Of a stretch of DNA of 64,000 nt, positions 8,535 through 16,437 are shown one piece after another. This DNA comes from Pelomonas paludis. GTDB taxonomy: Bacteria > Pseudomonadota > Gammaproteobacteria > Burkholderiales > Burkholderiaceae_C. The notes under the pieces were generated by a model. It saw nothing but the letters and a program-made list of their open reading frames with translations, made no database searches and had not been told where the DNA came from. Each line of letters opens with the position of its first letter. Position 1 is the first letter of the stretch. Location: the NCBI RefSeq assembly GCF_039872745.1, contig NZ_JBDPZD010000003.1:310001-374000 (forward strand), given 5' to 3'. The translations under genes were made by a program, and so were the position numbers.

Positions 8535-8873
8535 ATGCCCGTCATCACCATCCTGCCGCACGCCGAGTACTGCCCCGAGGGCCGGCAGGTGTCGGCGCCG
8601 CCCGGCACCTCGATCTGCGAGGCGCTGCTGGAGCACGACGTGCCCATCGAGCACGCCTGCGACCAGGTCTGCGCCTGCACCACCTGCCACGTCATCGTGC
8701 GCCAGGGCGCGCGCTCGCTGTCCGAGATGGAAGAGGGCGAGGAAGACATGCTGGACCGTGCCTGGGGCCTGGAGCCTGATTCGCGCCTGTCCTGCCAGGC
8801 CATCCTGGGCGGCCAGGACGTGACCATCGAGATCCCCAAGTACTCGATCAACCACGCCAAGGAACGCAACTGA
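8535..8873 (+). CDS. fdx: Isc-type [2Fe-2S] ferredoxin
   Basis: Adrenodoxin-type ferredoxin that supplies electrons to Fe-S assembly on IscU. The 112-residue product has cluster ligands C42, C48, C51 and C87 (ACDQVCACTTCH and LSCQAI), the same positions as in E. coli Fdx. An extra C46 is also conserved in this family. It follows hscA by 3 bp and precedes tsaD by 2 bp, so it is co-transcribed. No iscX follows, unlike in E. coli. Confidence 0.97.
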   Translation: MPVITILPHAEYCPEGRQVSAPPGTSICEALLEHDVPIEHACDQVCACTTCHVIVRQGARSLSEMEEGEEDMLDRAWGLEPDSRLSCQAILGGQDVTIEIPKYSINHAKERN

Positions 8874-8875
8874 CC

Positions 8876-9925
8876 GTGAGCGCGGTGCGCATCCTCGGCT
8901 TCGAGTCGTCTTGCGACGAAACCGGCGTTGCGCTCATCGAGGTGCAGGGCGATGCGCCGCCGCGCTTGTTGGCCCATGCGCTGCACAGCCAGATCGCCAT
9001 GCACCAGGCCTATGGCGGTGTGGTGCCCGAACTGGCCTCGCGCGACCACGTGCGGCGTGTGATCCCGCTGGCGCGGGAGGTGCTGCGGGACGCCGGGCTC
9101 GGCCTGGCCGACGTCGACATGGTGGCCTACACCCAAGGGCCTGGGCTCGCCGGGGCCCTGCTGGTGGGGGCGGGTGTGGCGGTGTCGCTGGCTTCAGCGC
9201 TGGGCCGGCCCGCCTTGCCTATCCATCACCTTGAAGGCCATCTGCTGTCGCCCTTCCTGAGCGCCGACCCGCCGGAGTTCCCGTTCGTGGCCTTGCTGGT
9301 GTCGGGCGGCCACACCCAGCTGATGCGTGTGGACGCCGTGGGCGACTACGAGCTGCTGGGTGAAACCATCGACGATGCCGCCGGCGAGGCCTTCGACAAA
9401 TCCGCCAAGCTGCTGGGCCTGCCTTACCCCGGCGGGCCGCATCTGGCGCGCTTGGCCGAGTTTGGCAACCCCGAGGCCTTCGACCTGCCGCGCCCGCTGT
9501 TGCACAGCGGCAAGCCGGACTTCAGCTTTGCGGGCCTCAAGACGGCGGTGCTCACGCAGGTGAAGAAGCTGGGGCCCAATGTCTGCGAGCAATCGCGCGC
9601 CGACCTGGCTGCCAGCACCCAGGCGGCCATCGTCGAATGCCTGCTCAAGAAGGCCCTGCTGGCGCTGAAGACGACCGGCTTGAAGCGCCTGGTGGTGGCC
9701 GGCGGCGTGGGGGCCAACCGGCATTTGCGCGAGACCCTGGACGCCGCCTGTGCCAAGCGCGGCATCCGCGTGCACTACCCGGAGCTGCAGCTGTGCACCG
9801 ACAACGGCGCCATGATCGCCATGGCGGCCGCGCTGCGGGTGCAACGCGGCCTGGCGCCCGCAGACGCGGCCGGCAGCTTCGAGGTGCGGCCGCGCTGGGA
9901 CCTGGCCGAGCTCAGTTCACCTTGA
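8876..9925 (+). CDS. tsaD: tRNA N6-adenosine threonylcarbamoyltransferase TsaD
   Basis: Transfers the threonylcarbamoyl group from TC-AMP to A37 of ANN-decoding tRNAs, acting with TsaB and TsaE. The 349-residue product starts at a GTG (SAVRILGFESSCDETGVAL) 2 bp after fdx. It carries the metal-binding HHLEGH motif (H118, H122), VSGGHTQL, AFDKSAKLLGLPYPGGP and VAGGVGANRHLR. Length is slightly above the usual about 340. It is last in the isc cluster, where E. coli has iscX. Its 3' end overlaps the convergent small heat-shock gene by 14 bp. Confidence 0.96.
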   Translation: MSAVRILGFESSCDETGVALIEVQGDAPPRLLAHALHSQIAMHQAYGGVVPELASRDHVRRVIPLAREVLRDAGLGLADVDMVAYTQGPGLAGALLVGAGVAVSLASALGRPALPIHHLEGHLLSPFLSADPPEFPFVALLVSGGHTQLMRVDAVGDYELLGETIDDAAGEAFDKSAKLLGLPYPGGPHLARLAEFGNPEAFDLPRPLLHSGKPDFSFAGLKTAVLTQVKKLGPNVCEQSRADLAASTQAAIVECLLKKALLALKTTGLKRLVVAGGVGANRHLRETLDAACAKRGIRVHYPELQLCTDNGAMIAMAAALRVQRGLAPADAAGSFEVRPRWDLAELSSP

Positions 9926-10352
9926 GCGTGGTGCCGCCGTTGGCGGTGCGCTTGACCAAGGTCAGGGTGAGCACACCGTGCTCCAGCGCTGCGTTGGACT
10001 CGGTCTGATTGATCTCCTGCGGCAGCGTGAAGCTGCGCGAGAAGCGGCTGACGCTGCGCTCCCGGTAGAGCACCCGCTCGCCGTCCTTCTTCTCGGTGTC
10101 GCGGCTCTGCTCGGCGTCGATGGTGACGCGACGGCCCTCGATGTTGATCTTGACGGCGTCCTTGGGCACGCCCGGCACGTCCAGCTTGACGGTGTAGGCC
10201 GCCTCGGTCTCGGTCACGTCCAGCAAGGGGCTGCGCAGCGCAGCGGCGTCGGCGTCGCGGGTGTCGTTGAAAAGGCCCAGGCCGTCGTCGAAGAAGCGAT
10301 CCAGCGAGCGAGAGAGTTGGGACAGATTGCGATTCACAGGCACGAGGAACAT
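9912..10352 (-). CDS. Small heat-shock protein, Hsp20/alpha-crystallin family
   Basis: ATP-independent holdase that binds unfolding proteins in the cytoplasm. The 146-residue product starts MFLVPVNRNLSQLSRSLDRFFDD. It has an alpha-crystallin domain from about residue 45 (LDVTETEAAYTVKLDVPGVPKD) to the end, including SFTLPQEIN and the closing strand ALEHGVLTLTLVKR. The start is chosen from GGAG seven bases upstream; longer in-frame extension is rejected as leader. It is convergent with tsaD, overlapping by 14 bp. A CTTGAAA sigma-32-like -35 (minus strand, 10436-10442) lies upstream but its -10 is poor. Confidence 0.93.
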   Translation of the reverse strand: MFLVPVNRNLSQLSRSLDRFFDDGLGLFNDTRDADAAALRSPLLDVTETEAAYTVKLDVPGVPKDAVKINIEGRRVTIDAEQSRDTEKKDGERVLYRERSVSRFSRSFTLPQEINQTESNAALEHGVLTLTLVKRTANGGTTLKVN

Positions 10353-10727
10353 GGTCAGTCTCCAGGGTGTTTCGCTGCTTCTAACGAGGTCGGGAGCAGC
10401 AACCGATGAGCCCGAATTGCGTGCGCTCGACGGGCTTTCAAGGCCTGAAAGCGGCGCTGATTGCGTTCTCTCAAATATCGTTGCCAGGCCGCTTGAATTC
10501 GCGGGGTGAGCGCCTATCTGCTCCCGCTTGCTCGGCTGAACGGGGCTTTGCGGTGCCTGATTCGGTATACTCAGCCAGTTTTGCATCACAGGCTTCTGTG
10601 CTGTAGAGCCAATCGCACGGCGTGGGTCGGTTTCACCCGCGTCCGCAAGTCAACCCCGGAAACCGTCTGCGACCTTTGCTTGTTTCGCAGCGGCCTTCCG
10701 ACCGTCTGGAACACCAAAGGAATCCAC
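10353..10727. other. 375-bp divergent intergenic region (small HSP / rpsO)
   Basis: No convincing gene. On the minus side it holds the small-HSP leader with GGAG and a possible sigma-32 -35 (CTTGAAA, 10436-10442). On the plus side it holds the rpsO promoter and leader: a -10-like TATACT at 10566-10571, a small hairpin CACAG/CTGTG (10587-10600) and an AAAGGA ribosome binding site just before rpsO. The middle, about 10445-10545, shows nothing I can identify. Confidence 0.6.
10566..10727 (+). promoter_or_regulatory. rpsO -10 element and long leader
   Basis: TATACT (10566-10571), preceded by TTCGG as in the TATAGA box before the tRNA gene, is the best -10 candidate; no clear -35 stands at 16-18 bp. 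This would give an rpsO leader of roughly 150 nt. The first hairpin is CACAG-GCTT-CTGTG (10587-10600). S15 autoregulation through its leader is known in several bacteria, so the length is suggestive but no known S15 motif is recognised. Confidence 0.35.
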
Positions 10728-10997
10728 ATGTCCATCGCAGACATCAACAAGGCAGACATCGTCAAGGCCCACGCCCGTGCCGCCGCCGACACCGGCAGCC
10801 CCGAGGTCCAGGTCGCTCTGCTGACCGCTCGCATCAACGAGCTGACCCCCCACTTCAAGACCCACGCCAAGGACCACCACGGTCGCCGCGGCCTGCTCAA
10901 GATGGTCAACCAGCGCAAGAGCCTGCTGGCCTACCTGAAGAACAAGGACGCTGCCCGCTACACGGCCCTGATCCAGAAGCTGGGTCTGCGCAAGTAA
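10728..10997 (+). CDS. rpsO: 30S ribosomal protein S15
   Basis: Primary-binding protein of the small subunit; it contacts the 16S rRNA three-way junction and forms a bridge to the 50S subunit. The 89-residue product contains the family core DTGSPEVQVALLTARINELTP, HFKTHAKDHHGRRGLL and the C-terminal helix LAYLKNKDAARY. Length is the standard 89. The start at 10728 is fixed by AAAGGA and by family alignment; the longer in-frame extension upstream is leader. It is followed by a strong terminator hairpin and then pnp, the conserved rpsO-pnp order. Confidence 0.98.
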   Translation: MSIADINKADIVKAHARAAADTGSPEVQVALLTARINELTPHFKTHAKDHHGRRGLLKMVNQRKSLLAYLKNKDAARYTALIQKLGLRK

Positions 10998-11013
10998 TCG
11001 CACGCATCTGATG

Positions 11014-11058
11014 AAGAGCCTGTCTGGTCGTTTTGCCCTGACAGGCTCTTTGTCTTTC
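11014..11058 (+). terminator. Intrinsic terminator between rpsO and pnp
   Basis: AAGAGCCTGTC (11014-11024) and GACAGGCTCTT (11040-11050) form a perfect 11-pair stem around a 15-nt loop, followed by the U-rich TGTCTTTC. It lies 16 bp after the rpsO stop. Confidence 0.85.
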
Positions 11059-11092
11059 GTCCGGAAGCTGAACTGACGTGGCGGGGATGTGT

Positions 11093-11182
11093 CATTCCAA
11101 GGGGGTTCGCCTGAATCCCGCTGGAATGGCATCACGCCAAACCCAGTCCCGCTCCCGGTAGATCCCGGCGCGATATCGCGCC
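11093..11182 (+). promoter_or_regulatory. Two hairpins in the pnp leader
   Basis: Hairpin 1 (11093-11128): CATTCCA pairs with TGGAATG and inside it GGGTTC pairs with GAATCCC around loop GCCT, giving a stem of about 14 pairs with small bulges. Hairpin 2 (11167-11182): GGCGCGATATCGCGCC is a perfect 16-bp palindrome, a six-pair stem with ATAT loop, ending 12 bp before the AGGAGA ribosome binding site. In E. coli the pnp leader forms a double-stranded element cut by RNase III and used in autoregulation; a similar role here is inference. Confidence 0.55.
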
Positions 11183-11205
11183 TTCATCAAAACCAGGAGA
11201 GATCC

Positions 11206-13356
11206 ATGTCCATGTTCAACAAGGTCAGCAAGACCTTCCAGTGGGGCAACCACAGCGTCACCTTGGAAACCGGCGAAGTGGCTCGCCAGTCCACCGGTGC
11301 GGTCGTCGTCAGCATTGAAGGCACTGTCGTGCTGGCCACCGTCGTCGCCAAGACCGAGGCCAAGGCTGGCCAAGACTTCTTCCCGCTGACCGTTGACTAC
11401 CTCGAAAAGACCTACGCCGCCGGCAAGATCCCCGGCAGCTTCTTCAAGCGCGAGGGCCGCCCCTCCGAGCACGAGACCCTGACCAGCCGCCTGATCGACC
11501 GCCCGATCCGCCCGCTGTTCCCCGAAGGCTTCTTCAATGAAGTCCAGGTCGTCATCCACGTGCTGTCGCTGAACCCGGAAGTCCAGGCCGACATCGCCGC
11601 CATGATCGGCACCTCGGCTGCGCTGGCCATCTCCGGCATCCCGTTCAATGGCCCCATCGGCGCCGCCCGCGTGGGTTACGTCAATGGCGAGTACGTGCTC
11701 AACCCGAGCAAGTCCGAGCTGGTCAACAGCCAGATGGACCTGGTGGTGGCCGGTACGCAATCTGCCGTGCTGATGGTCGAGTCCGAAGCCGTCGGTCTGT
11801 CCGAAGAAGTCATGCTGGGCGCCGTGGTCTATGGCCACGAGCAGGGCAATGTCGCCATCGCTGCGATCAATGAGCTGGTCAAGGAAGCTGGCAAGCCGAC
11901 CTGGAGCTGGACGGCCCCCGCCAAGGATGAGGCCTTCATCGCCAAGGTCACCGCGCTGGCCGAAGGCCCGCTGCGCGAGGCTTATCAGATCCGCTCCAAG
12001 CAGGCCCGCACCCAGGCTTGCCGTGCAGCTACCGCCAACGTCTTTGCGGCGCTGAGCGCTGAAGGCGTCGCCTTCGACAAGGTCGAAGTCGAAGGCCTGC
12101 TGTTCGAGATCGAGGCCCGCATCGTGCGCAGCCAGATCCTGGCTGGCGAGCCCCGCATCGACGGCCGCGACACCCGCACCGTCCGCCCCATCGAGATCCG
12201 CAACAGCGTGCTGCCGCGCACCCACGGTTCGGCGCTGTTCACGCGTGGTGAAACCCAGGCCCTGGTCATCGCCACGCTGGGTACCGACCGTGACGCCCAG
12301 CGCATCGACGCGCTGGACGGCGAGTTCGAAGACCGCTTCATGATGCACTACAACATGCCCCCCTTCGCCACCGGCGAGACGGGTCGCGTGGGCAGCCCGA
12401 AGCGCCGCGAGATCGGCCACGGCCGCCTGGCCAAGCGCTCGCTGATTGCTGTGCTGCCGAGCAAGGAAGACTTCCCCTACTCGCTGCGCGTGGTCTCCGA
12501 GATCACCGAGTCGAACGGCTCCTCGTCCATGGCTTCCGTCTGCGGCGGCTGCCTGGCGCTGATGGACGCTGGCGTGCCGCTGAAGGCACACGTGGCCGGT
12601 ATCGCCATGGGCCTGATCAAGGACGGCAACCGCTTCGCGGTGCTGACCGACATCCTGGGTGACGAAGATCACCTGGGCGATATGGACTTCAAGGTGGCTG
12701 GCACGGCCACCGGCGTGACCGCCCTGCAGATGGACATCAAGATTCAGGGCATCACCAAGGAGATCATGCAGGTCGCATTGGCGCAGGCCAAGGAAGCGCG
12801 TCTGCACATCCTCGGCAAGATGGTCGAGGCCATGGGCACTGCCAATACCGAGGTGTCGCAGTTCGCGCCGCGTCTCTACACCATGAAGATCAATCCCGAG
12901 AAGATCCGTGACGTGATCGGCAAGGGCGGCGCCACCATCCGCGCGCTGACCGAAGAGACCGGCACCACCATCGACATCGGCGAAGACGGCACCATCACCA
13001 TCGCCTCGACCGACGCCGAGAAGGCCGAGCACGCCAAGAAGCGCATCGCCGAGATCACCGCCGAAGTCGAAGTCGGCAAGATCTACGAAGGCCCGATCGT
13101 CAAGATCCTGGACTTCGGTGCCCTGGTCAACCTGCTGCCTGGCAAGGACGGCCTGCTGCACATCAGCCAGATCGCGCACCAGCGTGTCGAGAAGGTCACC
13201 GACTTCCTGCAGGAAGGTCAAGTCGTCAAGGTCAAGGTGCTCGAGACCGACGAAAAGGGCCGCGTCAAGCTGTCCATGAAGGCCCTGCTGGACCGCGAGC
13301 CGCGTGAAGCTGCTCCCGCGCCGGCTGAAGCTGTGGCGGCACCGGCCGCCGAGTGA
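11206..13356 (+). CDS. pnp: Polyribonucleotide nucleotidyltransferase (PNPase)
   Basis: 3'-5' phosphorolytic exoribonuclease of the degradosome and RNA turnover; works as a trimer. The 716-residue product has two RNase PH domains. The first begins FNKVSKTFQWG; the second carries the catalytic region DILGDEDHLGDMDFKVAGT. A KH domain (IRDVIGKGGATIRALTEETG) and an S1 domain (GKIYEGPIVKILDFGALVNL) follow, then an Ala/Pro/Glu-rich tail. The start at 11206 follows AGGAGA. A second ATG two codons later (MFNKV) is possible, and an in-frame extension to 11089 is rejected because it would translate the leader hairpins. It follows rpsO, as in most proteobacteria. Confidence 0.97.
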   Translation: MSMFNKVSKTFQWGNHSVTLETGEVARQSTGAVVVSIEGTVVLATVVAKTEAKAGQDFFPLTVDYLEKTYAAGKIPGSFFKREGRPSEHETLTSRLIDRPIRPLFPEGFFNEVQVVIHVLSLNPEVQADIAAMIGTSAALAISGIPFNGPIGAARVGYVNGEYVLNPSKSELVNSQMDLVVAGTQSAVLMVESEAVGLSEEVMLGAVVYGHEQGNVAIAAINELVKEAGKPTWSWTAPAKDEAFIAKVTALAEGPLREAYQIRSKQARTQACRAATANVFAALSAEGVAFDKVEVEGLLFEIEARIVRSQILAGEPRIDGRDTRTVRPIEIRNSVLPRTHGSALFTRGETQALVIATLGTDRDAQRIDALDGEFEDRFMMHYNMPPFATGETGRVGSPKRREIGHGRLAKRSLIAVLPSKEDFPYSLRVVSEITESNGSSSMASVCGGCLALMDAGVPLKAHVAGIAMGLIKDGNRFAVLTDILGDEDHLGDMDFKVAGTATGVTALQMDIKIQGITKEIMQVALAQAKEARLHILGKMVEAMGTANTEVSQFAPRLYTMKINPEKIRDVIGKGGATIRALTEETGTTIDIGEDGTITIASTDAEKAEHAKKRIAEITAEVEVGKIYEGPIVKILDFGALVNLLPGKDGLLHISQIAHQRVEKVTDFLQEGQVVKVKVLETDEKGRVKLSMKALLDREPREAAPAPAEAVAAPAAE

Positions 13357-13378
13357 TCCAAGGCCTCGCCTGCCCGGC

Positions 13379-14365
13379 ATGAAAGCCATCGCCATCACGC
13401 GCCCAGGCGCGCCCGAGGTCCTGCAGACGGTGGAGCGCGAGCGCCCCGTCGCGGGTGCGGGCGAGTGCTTGATTCGCGTGCGGGCGGCGGGTATCAATCG
13501 TCCGGACGTGCTGCAGCGCAAGGGCGTCTATCCGCCGCCGCCGGGCGCCAGTGAGTTGCCTGGTCTTGAGGTGGCGGGCGAGATCGTCGACGGCGATGCG
13601 GCGGCTTTGTCGGCTGCTGGGTTCAAGCTGGGCGATGCAGTCTGCGCGCTGGTGGCGGGCGGTGGTTACGCCGAGTACTGCGTGGCAAACCTCGGGCATT
13701 GCCTGCCGGTGCCGGCCGGGTGGTCTTTGCCCGAAGCAGCCAGCCTGCCAGAGACCTGCTTCACCGTGTGGGCGAATGTCTTTGAACGGGCCCGCCTGCA
13801 ACCTGGTGAGACGCTGCTGGTGCATGGCGGTGCCAGCGGCATCGGCGTGACGGCCATCCAGCTCGCCAAGGCCCATGGCGCGAGCGTGCTGGTGACCGTG
13901 GGCAGCGATGCCAAGGCGGCCGCCTGCCGCGAGCTGGGCGCAGACCATGTCATCAACCACCGCGAGCAGGACTTTGTGGTGCAAGCCAAAGCTGCCACTG
14001 ATGGCCGCGGGGTGGACGTGATCCTCGACATGGTCGCTGGCGAGTACATCGCGCGCGACATCCAAGCGTTGGCCGACGACGGCCGCATCGCCATCATCGC
14101 CGTGCAAGGCGGGACCGATGCGCGCTTCGACGCCGGCCAGTTATTGCGACGTCGACTCAGCATCACTGGGTCGACCCTCAGGCCTCGCTCGGCAGCGTTC
14201 AAGGCGGGCATCGCCCGGGCCTTGCGCCAGCAAGCGTGGCCCTGGCTGGAGAAGGGGCTGGTTCGCCCCGTCCTCCATGCCGTTTTCAAGGCTGAAGACG
14301 CTGCGCAGGCTCATGCAGTGATGGAGTCCAACCAGCACATCGGCAAGATCGTGCTTACCTGGTAA
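13379..14365 (+). CDS. NAD(P)H quinone oxidoreductase, zinc-free MDR family
   Basis: Medium-chain dehydrogenase/reductase of the zeta-crystallin/PIG3 type, expected to reduce quinones with NADPH in the cytoplasm. The 328-residue product starts MKAIAITRPGAPEVLQTVER. It has the GroES-like N-domain (AAGINRPDVLQRKGVYPPPPG) and a Rossmann domain with VHGGASGIGVTAIQLAKAHG. The cysteines and histidines of the catalytic zinc site of alcohol dehydrogenases are absent. It starts 22 bp after pnp and ends 10 bp before tpiA, so it is probably co-transcribed with tpiA-secG. The physiological substrate is unknown. Confidence 0.9.
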   Translation: MKAIAITRPGAPEVLQTVERERPVAGAGECLIRVRAAGINRPDVLQRKGVYPPPPGASELPGLEVAGEIVDGDAAALSAAGFKLGDAVCALVAGGGYAEYCVANLGHCLPVPAGWSLPEAASLPETCFTVWANVFERARLQPGETLLVHGGASGIGVTAIQLAKAHGASVLVTVGSDAKAAACRELGADHVINHREQDFVVQAKAATDGRGVDVILDMVAGEYIARDIQALADDGRIAIIAVQGGTDARFDAGQLLRRRLSITGSTLRPRSAAFKAGIARALRQQAWPWLEKGLVRPVLHAVFKAEDAAQAHAVMESNQHIGKIVLTW

Positions 14366-14375
14366 CGGAGACAAG

Positions 14376-15119
14376 ATGAGAAAGAAACTGGTCGTCGGCA
14401 ATTGGAAGATGCATGGCAATCGCGCCTCGAACGCTCAACTTTTGGGTGGGCTCAAGGATGCGGGGCCCTGGACGGCCGACGTGGCTGTTTGCGCGCCTTT
14501 CCTCTACATCGCCGACACGGCGCTTGCGCTGGCTGGCACCGCCATCGGCTACGGCGCCCAGGACTGCTCGGCTCACGAGCAGGGCGCCTACACCGGCGAG
14601 GTGTCGCCCCTGATGCTGGCTGACGTCGGCTGCCGCTACGTGATCGTGGGTCACTCGGAGCGCCGCGCCTACCACGCCGAGTCGGACCAACTGGTGGCCG
14701 ACAAGGCCAAGGTGGCCCTGGCCCATGGCGTGACGCCGATCGTCTGCGTGGGTGAAACCCGTGCCGAACGCGAAGCCGGCCAGACCGAAGCGGTCGTCAA
14801 GCGCCAGCTCGCCGCCGTCATCCATACCCTCGGCCATTGCTGCGGTGAGATGGTCGTTGCCTATGAACCCGTCTGGGCCATCGGCACGGGCCTGACCGCC
14901 ACGCCGGCCGAGGCTCAAGCCGTCCACGCGGTGCTGCGCGCGCAACTGCGCGCCGCCACCGAGCGCGCTGACGGCATGCGCATCCTCTACGGCGGCAGCG
15001 TCAAGCCTGACAACGCCACCGAACTTTTTGGCCAGGCCGACATCGACGGCGGACTGATCGGTGGGGCGGCGCTCAAGGCGGTCGACTTCGCCGCCATCTG
15101 CCGCGCGGCCAGCGCCTGA
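14376..15119 (+). CDS. tpiA: Triosephosphate isomerase
   Basis: Interconverts dihydroxyacetone phosphate and glyceraldehyde 3-phosphate in glycolysis and gluconeogenesis. The 247-residue TIM barrel has the catalytic set: N/K in VVGNWKMHGN at the N-terminus, the electrophilic histidine in IVGHSERRAYH, and the catalytic glutamate with the flexible lid in AYEPVWAIGTGLTATP. The phosphate-binding C-terminal loops are YGGSVKPDN and GLIGGAAL. Length is normal for the family. It lies 10 bp after the quinone reductase gene and 25 bp before secG; tpiA-secG is a common pairing in proteobacteria. Confidence 0.98.
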   Translation: MRKKLVVGNWKMHGNRASNAQLLGGLKDAGPWTADVAVCAPFLYIADTALALAGTAIGYGAQDCSAHEQGAYTGEVSPLMLADVGCRYVIVGHSERRAYHAESDQLVADKAKVALAHGVTPIVCVGETRAEREAGQTEAVVKRQLAAVIHTLGHCCGEMVVAYEPVWAIGTGLTATPAEAQAVHAVLRAQLRAATERADGMRILYGGSVKPDNATELFGQADIDGGLIGGAALKAVDFAAICRAASA

Positions 15120-15144
15120 TTTCCTTTCGTTTGGAGCAACTGGA

Positions 15145-15525
15145 ATGCAGTTCTTTTCTAACCTGGTCCTGATCGTTCAGCTGCTGTCGGCGCTGGCGAT
15201 CATTGGCCTCGTGCTCGTGCAGCATGGCAAGGGCGCCGACATGGGCGCATCCTTCGGCAGTGGTGCGTCGGGCAGCCTGTTCGGTGCTACCGGCAGTGCG
15301 AACTTCCTGTCGCGCAGCACGGCGGTGGCGGCGACGCTGTTCTTCGGGTGCACGCTGGCGCTGGCCTTCCTTGCCAATGGGCGGGGCGGTGCTGCCAGCT
15401 CCGTGGATCGCTCGCTCGATCGCGCTCCTGCGGCCGTCACGGCGCCAGCCCCTGCCGCCTCCGGTGCTGCCGCCATTCCGGGTGCCTTGCAGGCCCCGGC
15501 GCAAGGCGCCTCGGCTGCCCAGTGA
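15145..15525 (+). CDS. secG: Protein translocase subunit SecG
   Basis: Small membrane subunit of the SecYEG channel that assists SecA-driven protein export. The 126-residue product starts MQFFSNLVLIVQLLSALAII (first membrane helix). It continues with the conserved cytoplasmic segment LVQHGKGADMGASFGSGASG and LFGATGSANFLSRSTA, and a second helix around ATLFFGCTLALAFLA. A Pro/Ala-rich low-complexity tail follows, as usual in betaproteobacteria. TTGGAG precedes the ATG. The gene is followed by a strong terminator and then tRNA-Leu(GAG), an order also seen in E. coli (secG-leuU). Confidence 0.95.
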   Translation: MQFFSNLVLIVQLLSALAIIGLVLVQHGKGADMGASFGSGASGSLFGATGSANFLSRSTAVAATLFFGCTLALAFLANGRGGAASSVDRSLDRAPAAVTAPAPAASGAAAIPGALQAPAQGASAAQ

Positions 15526-15534
15526 GCACTGCAC

Positions 15535-15570
15535 AAAAGTGGCGGGAGGCCTCAGGTATCCCCCACTTTT
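15535..15570 (+). terminator. Terminator after secG
   Basis: AAAAGTGG then GGGA on the left pair with TCCC then CCACTTTT on the right (12 pairs, one bulged C) around a loop of about 11 nt, ending in TTTT. The A-run at the foot would allow function in both directions. It starts 10 bp after the secG stop. Confidence 0.8.
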
Positions 15571-15675
15571 CGGTATAGAATTTGAGGCTGTTCTGACTGG
15601 CATTACCAATGCTGGTGAGGGCAGTGGAAATGCTTGTTGCCGCAGTCGATTTGTGGCGCCAGGCAGCTCCGCCAA

Positions 15676-15760
15676 GCCGTCGTGGTGAAATTGGTAGACA
15701 CGCTATCTTGAGGGGGTAGTGGCGAAAGCTGTGCGAGTTCGAGTCTCGCCGACGGCACCA
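15676..15760 (+). tRNA. leuU: tRNA-Leu(GAG)
   Basis: An 85-base class II tRNA with encoded CCA end. The acceptor stem is GCCGTCG/CGACGGC, followed by A and CCA. The D-arm is within TGGTGAAATTGGTAGACAC. The anticodon stem CTATC/GGTAG encloses loop TTGAGGG, giving anticodon GAG (reads CUC/CUU). A long variable arm (TGGCGAAAGCTGT) and T-arm with GTTCGAGTC follow. A TATAGA box at 15574-15579 upstream may be part of its promoter, but the -35 is not clear. Placement directly after secG matches the E. coli leuU context. Confidence 0.96.
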
Positions 15761-15970
15761 GACATCGGCTAGGATGCTTGAGCACTTGCTTCGGCATCCT
15801 GTCCAAGCCCTCCGTAGTCAACGCTCCATGAGTCTTGACTGCTGGAGAGCGAAGCGGGCGCACTGCTTGCGAAGGTAGTTTTCGCTGGTGGCGCGCCTTT
15901 TTCGTGGGTGAGAGCGTGTACGGTGGCTTTCCTCGAGTCGCGCCTCTCTCAGAGCATTGAATAGCGCACG

Positions 15971-16330
15971 ATGAATCTCGAACAATACCTGCCCGTCATC
16001 CTTTTCATCTTGGTGGGCGCGGTTGTCGGGATTGCTCCCCAGATCCTGGGCGCGCTGCTTGGGCCGAATAGGCCGGATCAAGCCAAGAACTCCCCCTACG
16101 AATGCGGCTTTGAAGCCTTCGAGGACGCGCGCATGAAGTTCGACGTGCGCTACTACCTCGTCGCCATCCTTTTCATTCTTTTCGATCTGGAAATCGCGTT
16201 CCTGTTTCCCTGGGCGGTGGCGCTCAAGGAAATCGGGGCGTCAGGTTTCTGGGCCATGATGATCTTCCTCGGCATTCTGGTCGTGGGCTTTGCCTACGAG
16301 TGGAAAAAGGGCGCCCTGGATTGGGAATGA
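15971..16330 (+). CDS. nuoA: NADH-quinone oxidoreductase subunit A
   Basis: Membrane subunit of respiratory complex I at the junction between the peripheral and membrane arms. The 119-residue product has three predicted membrane helices. It carries the conserved loop KNSPYECGFEAFEDARMKFDVRY-like region with the family cysteine (ECGFE), then VAILFILFDLEIAFLFPWA. It is first gene of the 14-gene nuo operon. The 210 bp upstream, after the tRNA, show an AGGATGC/GCATCCT inverted repeat (15771-15800) but no promoter I can call with confidence. Confidence 0.97.
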   Translation: MNLEQYLPVILFILVGAVVGIAPQILGALLGPNRPDQAKNSPYECGFEAFEDARMKFDVRYYLVAILFILFDLEIAFLFPWAVALKEIGASGFWAMMIFLGILVVGFAYEWKKGALDWE

Positions 16331-16437
16331 CAGTGCGTCCGCTGCAAGAGTACAGCCGCTTCAGTTGCTGTGCTTGCGGCGGCCAGGTGAGGTGAATCGC
16401 CGCTTCCCGCTGCGGTTCCCGTTAAAGGTGCATTCAT

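Noticed and set aside
10353..10404. Possible RNA thermometer hiding the small-HSP ribosome binding site (GGTT...CTCC pairing with GGAG...GACC)
   Set aside because: A competing stem GCTGCT/AGCAGC in the same leader is at least as stable and leaves the ribosome binding site free; without folding calculations or covariation the claim is not supportable.
10413..10442. Sigma-32 promoter for the small heat-shock gene
   Set aside because: The CTTGAAA -35 is good, but the expected -10 (CCCCAT-type) is not present at proper spacing; mentioned only as a weak possibility.
11089..11205. N-terminal extension of PNPase by 39 residues
   Set aside because: It covers the leader hairpins, is not family-like, and the ATG at 11206 has a good ribosome binding site.
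15771..15800. AGGATGC/GCATCCT inverted repeat after the tRNA as a terminator
   Set aside because: The loop is 16 nt and there is no T run; at most a weak structure.
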